Made by a program: the position numbers and the translations under genes
Origin: an uncultured Dokdonia sp.
GTDB taxonomy: Bacteria; Bacteroidota; Bacteroidia; Flavobacteriales; Flavobacteriaceae
Direction: 5' to 3'
DNA length: 64,000 bases
Assembly: GCA_947503305.1 (NCBI GenBank)
Contig: CANNDF010000003.1
Location: 62,001 to 126,000 of the forward strand
The notes under the pieces: generated by a model
Told to the model about the DNA's origin: nothing
Databases searched by the model: none
What the model saw: the letters and a program-made list of their open reading frames with translations, nothing else
Shown: positions 16,168-24,886 of the stretch, in pieces
How the letters are laid out: every line of letters begins with the position of its first letter
Numbering within the stretch: the first letter of the stretch is position 1

Positions 16168-18360
16168 ATGCGCATATTCTATAATTTAAGTTTGCTCTTA
16201 TTTATTTTGTGTAGTTCTTGTAAAACAGAACCAATCCAAACAGAAGAACAAAAACGTTGGACAAAACATGCTGAAAACACAACCATTATCAGAGATGACT
16301 TTGGAGTTCCACATATCTATGGGAAAACAGACGCCGATGCGGTTTTTGGGCTATTATATGCACAATGTGAAGATGACTTTAATCGAGTAGAACAAAATTA
16401 TATCTGGGCCACAGGTCGTCTTGCAGAAGTTGAAGGCGAAGATGCAATCTATAGTGATGTACGAGCACGTCTCTATATGACCCAAGAAGAAGCTATTGCC
16501 CATTATGAGAGTAGCCCTGATTGGTTAAAAAAACTCTGTAATGCCTTTGCAGATGGAATAAACTATTATTTAGAAACACATCCTGAAGTCACCCCTCGGT
16601 TATTGACACATTTTGAGCCTTGGATGCCTATGTATTTTAGCGAGGGATCTATAGGAGGTGATATTGAACGAGTATCTATTCGCAAGTTGAAAGCTATGTA
16701 TGAAGAAGGAATGGAAGTCCCTCCTACTGTAGAAGTAGCCATGCAGAAAAAACAAGAAATGTTAGAACCCCAAGGGTCTAACGGAATTGCTATCTCCGGA
16801 AAGCTCACAGAATCAGGTCATCCATTGTTATTAATTAACCCCCATACTTCTTTTTATTTTAGAGGCGAAGTACATGTTGTAAGTGAAGAAGGGTTAAATG
16901 CCTATGGTGCTGTTACATGGGGGCAATTTTTTGTCTATCAGGGATTCAATGAAAAAACAGGGTGGATGCATACATCTACGTATACCGATGTCATTGATGA
17001 ATTTATAGAAACCATTCAAAAAGATGTGAATGGAAATCTTGTCTATACCTATGGAGATATACTACGACCTGTAGAGCAATACGATATGACAATACGGTAT
17101 AAAGATGGAGATACTTACAGTGATAGGATTATTCCTGCTTATCGGACACATCATGGCCCTATCACACATTTAAAAGATGGAAAATGGGTAGCTTCATCAC
17201 TTATGTGGGATCCTGTAAATGCACTTCAACAATCCTATATACGGTCAAAACAAGATGGATATAAAGGTTTTAGAGAGATGATGGATATTAGAACAAACTC
17301 CTCAAATAATACAGTATATGCTGATGCCGAAGGAAATATCGCATACTTTCATGGTAATTTTATTCCTATTCGTGATACATCATTTGATTATACCCAACCT
17401 GTAGATGGTAGTAATCCTAAAACAGATTGGCAAGGGTTACATCCCGTAGAAGAAACTATCACCTTATTAAATCCTGAAAATGGATGGTTACAAAATTGTA
17501 ATTCTACTCCGTATACAGCAGCACTTGAATACAGTCCAAAAAAAGAAGATTACCCAGCTTATATGTCTATAGATAGAGAAAACTATAGAGGTGTACATGC
17601 CATTCAGTTATTAAAAAATGGAAATGATTATACAATAGATAGCCTTATCGCACTAGGGTATGATCCTTATTTACCCGCTTTCGCGAAATTAATCCCTGGA
17701 CTTATTAAAGCCTATGACACTAGTGTTCCCAAAAACGTTGCCCTTCAAAAACCTATAGATATCCTTCGAGGATGGGATTTTAAAACATCAAAAGCATCGA
17801 CAGCAATGACTTTGGCACATTACTATGGAACACTCTATTCTAAAGATGGACATCGACCAAAAGATATCAAAAGTAGTATGGAACTCCTCTCCTATTTTGG
17901 TACAGCCTCTCCTATGGAAGAACGTTTGGACATTTTTGCGAAAGCAGTACAACAACTAGAAGAAGATTTTGGAACATCTATCATAGCATGGGGAGACGTC
18001 AATCGTTTTCAACGTATCAATGGGGACATACGTCAACCCTTTAATGATTCTTTACCTAGTACTGCAGTCGGTATGGCTTCAGGGAGATGGGGAGCCCTAG
18101 CGGCCTATGGAGAACGTTATAACAATAACACTAAAAAAATCTACGGTACCCGAGGTAATAGTTTTGTTGCCGTCGTAGAATTTGGAGATAAAGTAAAGGC
18201 AAAAACCAGTCTTGCAGGAGGGCAAAGTGGAAATCCTGATTCTCCACACTTTAATGATCAAATACAACCTTATGTAGATGCACAGTTTAAAGAAGTTGCC
18301 TATTACAAAGAGGATGTCTTAAAACGAGCTCAAAAAACCTATCACCCAGGTGATAACTAA
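16168..18360 (+). CDS. penicillin-acylase-family (Ntn hydrolase) lipoprotein
   Basis: 730 residues with lipobox LCSSC (Cys at about 18). The N-terminal ~200 residues match the alpha-chain region with the typical RDDFGVPHIYG opening. The autoproteolytic junction is G203-S204-N205, so Ser204 would be the N-terminal nucleophile of the beta chain. Members cleave amide bonds of acylated amines: penicillins, N-acyl-homoserine lactones or other N-acyl amines; the substrate cannot be told from sequence. A degenerate copy of the dispersed palindrome lies inside at 17677-17688 and reads in frame as Phe-Ala-Lys. Confidence 0.9.
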   Translation: MRIFYNLSLLLFILCSSCKTEPIQTEEQKRWTKHAENTTIIRDDFGVPHIYGKTDADAVFGLLYAQCEDDFNRVEQNYIWATGRLAEVEGEDAIYSDVRARLYMTQEEAIAHYESSPDWLKKLCNAFADGINYYLETHPEVTPRLLTHFEPWMPMYFSEGSIGGDIERVSIRKLKAMYEEGMEVPPTVEVAMQKKQEMLEPQGSNGIAISGKLTESGHPLLLINPHTSFYFRGEVHVVSEEGLNAYGAVTWGQFFVYQGFNEKTGWMHTSTYTDVIDEFIETIQKDVNGNLVYTYGDILRPVEQYDMTIRYKDGDTYSDRIIPAYRTHHGPITHLKDGKWVASSLMWDPVNALQQSYIRSKQDGYKGFREMMDIRTNSSNNTVYADAEGNIAYFHGNFIPIRDTSFDYTQPVDGSNPKTDWQGLHPVEETITLLNPENGWLQNCNSTPYTAALEYSPKKEDYPAYMSIDRENYRGVHAIQLLKNGNDYTIDSLIALGYDPYLPAFAKLIPGLIKAYDTSVPKNVALQKPIDILRGWDFKTSKASTAMTLAHYYGTLYSKDGHRPKDIKSSMELLSYFGTASPMEERLDIFAKAVQQLEEDFGTSIIAWGDVNRFQRINGDIRQPFNDSLPSTAVGMASGRWGALAAYGERYNNNTKKIYGTRGNSFVAVVEFGDKVKAKTSLAGGQSGNPDSPHFNDQIQPYVDAQFKEVAYYKEDVLKRAQKTYHPGDN
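17677..17690. repeat. dispersed palindrome, partial copy inside the acylase gene
   Basis: GCTTTCGCGAAATT matches 12 of 14 positions of the core. It reads in frame as Ala-Phe-Ala-Lys-Leu, like the other coding copies. Confidence 0.6.
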
Positions 18361-18409
18361 ATTATAAGTAAAGAGTCATTAGTACATACAGCTCTTAGAG
18401 TGTTATAAA

Positions 18410-18751
18410 CTATACCATGGTCTCAAGTTTCTTATACGTTTCGTTTAATCGAAGGATATAATTTAATCCTAATAAAAAAGCTATGGTCACCATAATCGAT
18501 AATGCCATCGAAGGTATCTTAATATCAATACTTAGAATCCCTTGTATACTATGATTTGTAGTATAAATTAAAAAGGGAATCAAGGCTAAAGCAATTGAAA
18601 ACCCAATCACAATTTTCTTAAACGGAAAAGGTAAAGGGGTTGACTCAATACTTTCCTGAGCTTCTATTTTTGATAATAATGTATCTGTAAAATCTTCAGA
18701 AGTCCTGACTGTACTCTTTTGTATGAGTTGTTTCATCTGATCTTGCTTCAT
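18410..18751 (-). CDS. membrane protein, probable anti-sigma factor
   Basis: 113 residues. A basic, Gln-rich N-terminal helix with the stretch RTSEDFTDTLLSKI (about 16-29) is followed by two hydrophobic segments (about 45-65 and 80-100). The N-terminal part resembles the corresponding region of the protein at 4090-4572. Its ATG overlaps the stop of the ECF sigma gene by 4 bases, the usual coupling of sigma and anti-sigma genes. It closes the operon and meets the convergent acylase gene. Confidence 0.7.
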   Translation of the reverse strand: MKQDQMKQLIQKSTVRTSEDFTDTLLSKIEAQESIESTPLPFPFKKIVIGFSIALALIPFLIYTTNHSIQGILSIDIKIPSMALSIMVTIAFLLGLNYILRLNETYKKLETMV

Positions 18752-19311
18752 AATAAATGTTTTAATTCATCTCCTAATAATCGTTCTAATTGTTTTTCCA
18801 TATGCTGTCTTCCCCGATGCAAATCCATTTTGACTTTTGAACTAGAAAAGCCAGTAATTTTCTGTATTTCCCCTATTTTTAATTCGCATAAATAAAATAG
18901 GCGTAATACCAAAGATTCATCTCTTTTAAGCAATTGTAAGGCAAGAGATACATACTTTTCAATATCTGCTGTTTCCATTCCCTTTTTATCTTCACTGCCC
19001 AAAGTTATCATTGTATCGATTTCTTCATGATGCTTTATTCTTTTCAAAGCATTATAACTCATATTGACAACAATCCTATATAACCATGTTGTAAAAGAAG
19101 ATTTAAACTGAAAGGTATCTATTTTTGAATATACTTTCATAAATACATCCTGTAGAACATCTTCTGCAGTCTGAGTATCTTTGAGAATAGAACACGCTAA
19201 AGAAAGTGACACATCTTTATGCTTATCGACAAGTTGTCTAAAAGCCGAAGTGTCACCTTCTTTAATCCTTAGGATTAAACGTGTATCCTGATCTGTTTGA
19301 TGATTACTCAA
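18748..19311 (-). CDS. ECF-family RNA polymerase sigma factor
   Basis: 187 residues. Region 2 shows AEDVLQDVFMKVY and FTTWLYRIVVNMSYN; region 4 has a helix-turn-helix ending KITGFSSSKVKMDLHRGRQ. The start appears to be TTG at 19311, preceded by an AGAAAGAGA stretch; no ATG fits the family's usual N-terminus. The gene overlaps both neighbours (8 bases with the DUF6249 gene, 4 with the anti-sigma gene), indicating translational coupling. Its cassette copies the content, but not the orientation, of the one at 1193-4572. Confidence 0.92.
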   Translation of the reverse strand: MSNHQTDQDTRLILRIKEGDTSAFRQLVDKHKDVSLSLACSILKDTQTAEDVLQDVFMKVYSKIDTFQFKSSFTTWLYRIVVNMSYNALKRIKHHEEIDTMITLGSEDKKGMETADIEKYVSLALQLLKRDESLVLRLFYLCELKIGEIQKITGFSSSKVKMDLHRGRQHMEKQLERLLGDELKHLL

Positions 19312-19630
19312 GTCTCTTTCTTATGTAGTGAGCAGTTACCAATCCTGCAGAACTAAAAACTAATATCGTTCCCCAAATCAATAAGTCTGCAGTATCTTCA
19401 AGCAAATTCATCGTTGTAAATACTGATGATATTGCTAACCCTATACCTAGTCCTAATAGAATACATCCTATGTCTAAGTACTTAAGTTTTTTTGTAGCTT
19501 CAGTATCTACAAGTCCTCTTTCAATTTTTGCTTTTTGTATTAAGTAATTATATTTTGCAATAATAAATACGATTAATACGGCACCTGCTATAAGTCCTAT
19601 GCCTCCTAAAATTTCATGTAAATTTTCCAT
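19304..19630 (-). CDS. DUF6249-type small membrane protein
   Basis: 108 residues with three hydrophobic segments (about 8-28, 52-72 and 80-100) and the basic loop QKAKIERGLV between the first two, comparable to the protein at 3040-3387. It lies 12 bp after the serine hydrolase and overlaps the ECF sigma gene by 8 bases. The position suggests a membrane component of the sigma switch; the function is unknown. Confidence 0.75.
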   Translation of the reverse strand: MENLHEILGGIGLIAGAVLIVFIIAKYNYLIQKAKIERGLVDTEATKKLKYLDIGCILLGLGIGLAISSVFTTMNLLEDTADLLIWGTILVFSSAGLVTAHYIRKRLE

Positions 19631-19642
19631 TATATTATTTTT

Positions 19643-20755
19643 TTAAAAATGTTCTCCTAATAATTTTTCTATAGTATCCAGTAAAGGAAATAAGTTATCT
19701 GAATTCCCAAACATAACAAATCCATATTTTTGATCGGGAATAAACATAGTATATGCTTGAAAATCTTTATTGTTTCCTGTATGCAAATGCATCAACCCAT
19801 TAGGAGTTGGTTTTTGTGCAAAACCTAGTCCCCAACCAGTTTGTCCAGTTTCTTTATATACCTCATTATCTTGTTTGAATTTATTATGTTCTGTAAGCAT
19901 TTCATCTATAGTTTCTTGCTTTACATTCTTAGGATCCATCATTTCTATTAAGAAGTGTGCATAATCCTCTGCATCAGAATGTAAACTGAATCCCGGCCCT
20001 ACTCTTTTATATCTATTGATTTCTGGATTAGTTTTTCCATCTATATGACCATGAGCAACATCTTCTTCAAAAATTTCATTCCATGTATAAATAGTTCTAT
20101 CCATTTGTATAGGAAGTGCTACCTCTTTAATAATGAGTGTATCTAATTCACCTCCCCATCCTATTCCTTTTTTAAGCCCAAAAGCAGCTCCTAGGTGTTG
20201 ATAGGCTTCTCCAGAATATGAAAAATCTGTTCCAGGAGTAAAAGCGATTGATATAGGTTTTCCTTTGACCCAATTTGGTATTCCAGTACCATGTGATAAT
20301 ATAATACGAGGAGTTATGGTTTTATAAGCATCCATTGATTTTTCTTCTACAATGCCTTCTTTAAAAATAGATTTTAAAAATGGATAAATAGGTTTATCAA
20401 GATCCAATTCTCCTTTCTCAACCATTTTCATAATGAAATAGGCAAATAATGGTTTTGAAAGTGATGCCCCTTCAAAAATAGTCTTTGTCGTAACTGGTTC
20501 TTTAGTTTTAAGATTTGCCAGACCTAGTGCTTTATGGTAAGCAATTTTACCATCGTTAACAATGGCTATTGAAAGTCCAGGAATTCCTATAGAATCCATC
20601 GCTTTTTCTATATGGGCTGTAAGTACATCTGTACTTACTCTTTTCCCATCTGGTGTTCGTAATGTGGTTGCATTTTGCGATATTCCTTGTGCTACTATCC
20701 CAGTAAAAAATAACAGTGTAAATAAATGTCTAATTGTTCGTTTTATATGATTCAT
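19643..20755 (-). CDS. secreted serine hydrolase, beta-lactamase/class C PBP fold
   Basis: 370 residues with an N-terminal signal peptide (about 1-26). Catalytic motifs S98-L-S-K101, a YSG tyrosine near 180 and HTGN (KTG equivalent) near 325 are in order. It is close in sequence to the enzyme at 38103-39191 (both share EGASLSKPLFA) and more distant from the one at 1193-2860. It heads a four-gene operon with a DUF6249 protein, an ECF sigma factor and an anti-sigma factor, so its expression is probably tied to that sigma factor. Substrate unknown; a peptidase or esterase is as likely as a beta-lactamase. Confidence 0.88.
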   Translation of the reverse strand: MNHIKRTIRHLFTLLFFTGIVAQGISQNATTLRTPDGKRVSTDVLTAHIEKAMDSIGIPGLSIAIVNDGKIAYHKALGLANLKTKEPVTTKTIFEGASLSKPLFAYFIMKMVEKGELDLDKPIYPFLKSIFKEGIVEEKSMDAYKTITPRIILSHGTGIPNWVKGKPISIAFTPGTDFSYSGEAYQHLGAAFGLKKGIGWGGELDTLIIKEVALPIQMDRTIYTWNEIFEEDVAHGHIDGKTNPEINRYKRVGPGFSLHSDAEDYAHFLIEMMDPKNVKQETIDEMLTEHNKFKQDNEVYKETGQTGWGLGFAQKPTPNGLMHLHTGNNKDFQAYTMFIPDQKYGFVMFGNSDNLFPLLDTIEKLLGEHF

Positions 20756-20910
20756 CTTGTTTTGATTTAATGTAAATACCTTGTTTTATTGTAGATCCAC
20801 ATGTATTTGACAAGATGACTTTTTAAAAGGTCACAAAAAAAATGAGATTTTTATAATTACCTGAATATCATTTATTTGAAATTAGATATTTTTTTGTAAT
20901 TACTTAATTT

Positions 20911-20932
20911 TCAAACAGAAAATTCTGTTTGA
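20911..20932. promoter_or_regulatory. inverted repeat, possible operator
   Basis: TCAAACAGAA, two bases, TTCTGTTTGA: a perfect 10-bp inverted repeat 156 bp upstream of the serine hydrolase start. No T-run follows. The compact dyad is typical of a dimeric regulator site; the binding protein is unknown. Confidence 0.45.
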
Positions 20933-21131
20933 GCATGTTAACGATTTTTGAAATAGTAAAAAATGAGCATCAACACATGATACATTCTGAAGTAATAAAG
21001 TAAAAATCACAAACGTCATTATCCCTCCTTTGGATAACTATCCCCTTAGTATAGAGGACTATAGATAGGTTTTATGTTTCCTTACAAATTTTATATATAA
21101 TTAACATCTATTGTTAATTATATTCCAATAG

Positions 21132-21159
21132 TGTAAGTCTATAGTGAAATATACGTCTT
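21132..21159 (+). promoter_or_regulatory. ECF-type promoter of the small ORF
   Basis: TGTAAGT (21132-21138), 15 bases, CGTCTT (21154-21159). The -10 box and spacing are identical to those of the GIN gene at 13693-13720; the -35 box differs by one base (TGTAAG for TGTAAC). A transcript would begin near 21166, about 54 nt before the small ORF. Confidence 0.55.
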
Positions 21160-21219
21160 AGTAGGTATAAGAAAGATACCATACAAAAAACATATATAAT
21201 AATTTAAAAACGTATTAAC

Positions 21220-21318
21220 ATGAAAGCACTATTTGAAACATTATCAAAAAAAATGAAAACAGTATCTACTATTTTAGCCGAACTTGGAAAAGCCAGTAGT
21301 TATGCGATACACAGATAA
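21220..21318 (+). CDS. 32-residue small protein, unknown function
   Basis: A short frame, ATG to TAA, encoding a basic peptide that begins MKALFETLSKKMKTVST and ends KASSYAIHR. It could form an amphipathic helix with a Lys-rich face. Support for a real gene is contextual: an ECF-type promoter sits about 60 bp upstream and a strong intrinsic terminator starts 23 bp after the stop, so the 180-nt unit is a complete transcription unit. It could instead be a regulatory RNA whose ORF is incidental. I do not recognise the peptide. Confidence 0.5.
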   Translation: MKALFETLSKKMKTVSTILAELGKASSYAIHR

Positions 21319-21340
21319 GAAGATGTATATAGAAATGTAA

Positions 21341-21367
21341 AAGGCCCTAACAAATAGGGCCTTTTTT
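21341..21367 (+). terminator. intrinsic terminator after the small ORF
   Basis: AAGGCCCT and AGGGCCTT pair perfectly around an 8- to 11-nt loop and are followed by six Ts on the plus strand. It also lies at the 3-prime end of the convergent T9SS protein gene, whose side has only a short A/T run. Confidence 0.85.
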
Positions 21368-21385
21368 ATGGTTGTTAATTACTAA

Positions 21386-23728
21386 TTATATCCCACGTTT
21401 TATTAACGAAAAATGACCTCTAAATGTCCTACCATCTGCAAACGTAACAAGATACCAGTAATCATTTGATGGTAATACTTCCCCCTGATATACTCCGTCC
21501 CATCCTATACCCATTCCTCGTTGTGAGAATAATGTTTTCCCAAAACGATCAAAAATCACAAACTGTACTATAGGGTTAACTGTAGGAGTAACGCCTTCTA
21601 CCATCCATCTATCATGTATGGAATCACCATTAGGAGTAAAAAAGCGTGGAAACCCAATTACAGCAACTTCTTCTTGGATAATTCCACAACCATTTATATC
21701 TCTTACAAATAATGTATGAAAACCAGAACTTACATTCGTAAAGAGTGGAGTATCAGTATAAGGACCCAATATAGAATCTAAAGCATATTCATAAGCTCCT
21801 TCTCCAGAAACTTCAAATGTTATTGTATTATTTTGAGTACCATCTGTAACTTGGATAGCAGTAATCGTAGCAGTATTAGAAGGAACAACAGTAATGGTAC
21901 GTACAGAGGAACAACCATTAAACGCTGTTACTGTAACACGATATGTTCCTGGTTGATTAATTGAAAGTGTAGCTGTTGTATCTGTAAGCAACATCCCATT
22001 AAATTCCCAGCTATAGGTAAATACATTTGGATTTGCTTGTACCCCACTATTGATTAGTATACTATTTGGAAAATTATTTAAACAATAAAACAATCGTTCA
22101 TCTTCATCTAGAATAGGTGCTGGTAACACTTCCAGTGGTACTGTTCCTATCGCAAAGCAGTTTGTGTCACTCGTGACTCTGAGAAAAATAGTTTGAGCAT
22201 CTTCCGTGCTATTTCTATACGTCGACCCCAGAGCATTGGTTTCTTGTAAGGCATTCTCTATAGTTTCATAATAACGTATGACGGCTTCTGCAGGAAGTTG
22301 CGAAGAAAGCGATGCGCTGATATCATTGAGATTAAAATCAGTAAATCCATCAACAGGTGCATCATCACATTCATAAATTGTTGTAATATCCAGTTGTGTA
22401 ATCGTCGTATCTATTTCAAGAAGTACCATTGCTATTGAAAAGCAACCTGCCTCATTTTCTACTCGAGCATAAACTGTTTGATTCGGAATAGACAATTCAT
22501 AAGAAGCGGGATCTTCTATGGGAGTGTCATTAAGCATTGCTTGGATCTCATTTTCAAAAAAACCTGAGATCACAAGGAAATCATCATTATTGGTAATCGC
22601 ATTACTCGCCGTAAATAAATTAAAAATAACGGTCCCATCTTCATCAATATCACATTGTTGTAGAGATGTGTCAAATACAGCTGGGTTATCACTGAATTCT
22701 ATGATTATTTCACCAAAAGATTCACATCCATTTTGTAATGTGACTATTACTTCGTAAAACCCTGGGTCTTCAACAAGAAGAGTTTCACTTGTTTCTGTAG
22801 GAAGTAAAACCCCATCCTGCGACCAAGAATAGGAAATAGCAGATACTTCGGTTGCATCTAGAATTAATGTTTCATTCTCACATAGAGCATTCCCCGTGCT
22901 TATTAAGCGATTAGGTCCTATATCTGTTGCTAATTCAAAACTCCCTGCTTCTAGAAATACTGCCGAATCAAATCTAAAATTTTGCTCATCGGCAATAACC
23001 AGTTTTACTTGGTAAGTAACATCGGGCATAATCATAGCTGTAGCCTCAATAACTGTTGTCTGACCATTAAAGTTTATTGGGACATTTGGTCCATTAAAGC
23101 TTTCAAAGTAAAACTCATTCTGAGCTGGGCATCCTCCTGAGATTTCTGGATGTACCGTTGTTACTTTTACTGGTGTCTGTGTTCCCGGAACTAATGCTAT
23201 ATTTTCGTATTGCTGTGTTCCTAATGGCCGAATTAAAAACCCAAATAGATCTGAGAACTGACATGTATTGGGATCTCCTTCCTGATATTCTTCTGATGCA
23301 AAAATATACCGAAAACTTACAGCAGAAGCCGATGATGTAAAATCAAATTCTAATATAGTGGCATTGGTTGTATTGGGTTCGTCCAGAATTTGTTCTAAAT
23401 CTGCATCCCCTAACCATCCTGGAGCATCATCATCACTAAGCGTTGTATTCGGCCCTTCGACATTTTGCAACCTTCCCGTACTGAGCACAATACCTTCCTG
23501 AAAAGGAAATGTAGTTCCTGTCGCATCAAAATACCCATAACTCTGTTCACTACCTCCAAAATCACCCCCTACCACATTAGTAACTAATACATTTTCAATA
23601 CAGTTACTATCTATTAAAATATCTTCGATTAATTGCTGAGGAGTAAAACTCTGGCTATCTACCTGTATATTCTGTGTATACACAAAGAGAGGTACAAGGA
23701 GAAGTACATATAAAATAGAGTTTTTCAT
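21386..23728 (-). CDS. large T9SS cargo protein with choice-of-anchor L and type B sorting domain
   Basis: 780 residues. Signal peptide (about 1-18); an N-terminal choice-of-anchor L domain (about 25-245) with the typical GGDFGGSEQSYGYFD and GIVLSTG stretches; repeated Ig/PKD-like beta domains (about 270-690) with cysteine-containing FNLNDI-type segments; and a C-terminal gliding-motility-associated (CHU_C) domain starting at FFTPNGDSIHD, the type B sorting signal read by the type IX secretion system. It is exported across the outer membrane and displayed on or released from the surface, probably for adhesion. Monocistronic, ended by the terminator near 21341. Confidence 0.92.
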   Translation of the reverse strand: MKNSILYVLLLVPLFVYTQNIQVDSQSFTPQQLIEDILIDSNCIENVLVTNVVGGDFGGSEQSYGYFDATGTTFPFQEGIVLSTGRLQNVEGPNTTLSDDDAPGWLGDADLEQILDEPNTTNATILEFDFTSSASAVSFRYIFASEEYQEGDPNTCQFSDLFGFLIRPLGTQQYENIALVPGTQTPVKVTTVHPEISGGCPAQNEFYFESFNGPNVPINFNGQTTVIEATAMIMPDVTYQVKLVIADEQNFRFDSAVFLEAGSFELATDIGPNRLISTGNALCENETLILDATEVSAISYSWSQDGVLLPTETSETLLVEDPGFYEVIVTLQNGCESFGEIIIEFSDNPAVFDTSLQQCDIDEDGTVIFNLFTASNAITNNDDFLVISGFFENEIQAMLNDTPIEDPASYELSIPNQTVYARVENEAGCFSIAMVLLEIDTTITQLDITTIYECDDAPVDGFTDFNLNDISASLSSQLPAEAVIRYYETIENALQETNALGSTYRNSTEDAQTIFLRVTSDTNCFAIGTVPLEVLPAPILDEDERLFYCLNNFPNSILINSGVQANPNVFTYSWEFNGMLLTDTTATLSINQPGTYRVTVTAFNGCSSVRTITVVPSNTATITAIQVTDGTQNNTITFEVSGEGAYEYALDSILGPYTDTPLFTNVSSGFHTLFVRDINGCGIIQEEVAVIGFPRFFTPNGDSIHDRWMVEGVTPTVNPIVQFVIFDRFGKTLFSQRGMGIGWDGVYQGEVLPSNDYWYLVTFADGRTFRGHFSLIKRGI

Positions 23729-23818
23729 TTTCTGAGATAGCTGCGCAAAAATACAAATTCATTAATAGGGTTGATAGAATTTCATAATGAAATCCATACG
23801 ATTTACTTATAATTTATC

Positions 23819-23840
23819 GTATGCTTTCGCGAAAGCGTAC
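23819..23840. repeat. dispersed GC-rich palindrome, copy 3
   Basis: A 22-bp palindrome with one mismatched pair around the perfect GCTTTCGCGAAAGC core. It lies between divergent genes (T9SS protein and thioredoxin-like protein). Confidence 0.88.
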
Positions 23841-23907
23841 TTAGATCATATATCTAGACCATTTTCATAAAAAAAATAATATCTTTCAGATCTAAATCCT
23901 ATAGATC

Positions 23908-24519
23908 ATGCTTCGACAATTATTAATAATATCTTTTATTCTTGTTTACTCATATGCGTATACACAAGAACGTCCCGTAAAAATTATAGATACAACAAAA
24001 GCAAATCGTTTATTACTATATGCTGTTAATGAAAATGAACAAGATCTTGATGTTAAAATCACAGTTACTGGGACAGGTTTTAGACAGAGTAAAGGAAAAG
24101 CTAGACTTATACGAGTTCCTGCTACTTCTAAGGTAAATGTAAAAAGCTTAATTATAGAACGTGGTAAAACTCCATCCTATACGTATGAACTGGAAGTAAA
24201 TGATAGTCTATCTAGACGCGCACTTAAAAAACCCTTTAAGCTTATAAAAATAGAAGCTATGCGACCAATTCTTGTATATCTTACAGAACGTTGTGTTGGT
24301 TGTAATAGTCTTATCGCTTCTATTAAGGAAAGTAAATACTTATTCAGAACAGAAAACCTAAGTGATAAACCCAAAATGGAAGAATACCTGGAGAATACAT
24401 TAAAGAATACCAAAACTCCTCTTACATCTATCACAAACCCTATTGTAAGTCTTGGCGGAAAACTCTATTTTGATATAACAACCTATGAACAATTAGTAGA
24501 GGCTTTATCTGAAGAATAG
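23908..24519 (+). CDS. secreted thioredoxin/glutaredoxin-fold protein
   Basis: 203 residues: a signal peptide (about 1-20); an Ig-like beta region (about 25-100); then a glutaredoxin-like domain (about 118-200) with redox motif C129-V-G-C132 preceded by the strand ILVYLTE, and a likely cis-Pro strand near NPIVSLGG. The fold suggests periplasmic thiol-disulfide exchange, although the CVGC pair and lack of obvious partners leave substrate open. An EF-hand gene follows 32 bp later and probably shares its transcript. Confidence 0.72.
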   Translation: MLRQLLIISFILVYSYAYTQERPVKIIDTTKANRLLLYAVNENEQDLDVKITVTGTGFRQSKGKARLIRVPATSKVNVKSLIIERGKTPSYTYELEVNDSLSRRALKKPFKLIKIEAMRPILVYLTERCVGCNSLIASIKESKYLFRTENLSDKPKMEEYLENTLKNTKTPLTSITNPIVSLGGKLYFDITTYEQLVEALSEE

Positions 24520-24551
24520 TTTGTATATTTAGTAAAACAACTATACAATAT

Positions 24552-24821
24552 ATGGCTACAAAAGATATCATTCTTGGGAAATTACAAAATTTAATTACTG
24601 AGCGTTTTGATAATCCCGAAGATGCATTTCATTTTTTTGATAAAAATGGTGATGGGACTCTTTCAAAAAAAGAGATTGTAAAACTTCTAAAACAAGCCGA
24701 AATTAGTGGTTTTATAAGAGGTATTGTCGCTTCCAAATTAATTGATGGATATAGCAAAGATGGTGATGAGACGGTAAGTTGGGAAGAATTCAAAGCTGCT
24801 CTAGACGAAATAAAAGAGTAG
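24552..24821 (+). CDS. EF-hand calcium-binding protein
   Basis: 89 residues, no signal peptide. The first EF-hand loop, D30-K-N-G-D34-G to E41, is canonical. The second loop (S68 to E79, with D70 and D72) is degenerate: Ser replaces the first Asp and Glu the central Gly. A pair of EF hands joined by a helix suggests a small calcium sensor or buffer in the cytoplasm. It lies behind the thioredoxin-like gene and ends at a strong bidirectional terminator. Confidence 0.85.
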   Translation: MATKDIILGKLQNLITERFDNPEDAFHFFDKNGDGTLSKKEIVKLLKQAEISGFIRGIVASKLIDGYSKDGDETVSWEEFKAALDEIKE

Positions 24822-24840
24822 TTTAAAATATCATACAAAA

Positions 24841-24874
24841 AAACGCTATCCGTTTTGGATAGCGTTTTTTTTTG
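24841..24874. terminator. bidirectional intrinsic terminator
   Basis: Perfect 11-bp arms (24841-24851 and 24857-24867) around a 5-nt loop, with a T-run on the plus side and an A-run on the other. It separates the convergent EF-hand gene and DUF4097 operon. Confidence 0.9.
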
Positions 24875-24886
24875 AGTGCACCTTTT

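Larger units (their letters stand above)
20756..21219. other. regulatory region between the sigma cassette and the small ORF
   Basis: 464 bp without a long gene. Going up: a near-palindrome at 20816-20833 (TGACTTTTTAAAAGGTCA), a perfect 10-bp inverted repeat with a 2-nt spacer at 20911-20932, a perfect 9-bp inverted repeat at 21098-21120, and an ECF-type promoter at 21132-21159. The two lower elements probably control the minus-strand hydrolase operon; the two upper ones the small ORF. Confidence 0.6.

Noticed and set aside
16168-18360. Acylase as a quorum-quenching homoserine lactone acylase
   Set aside because: Family and nucleophile fit, but substrate preference cannot be read from the sequence.
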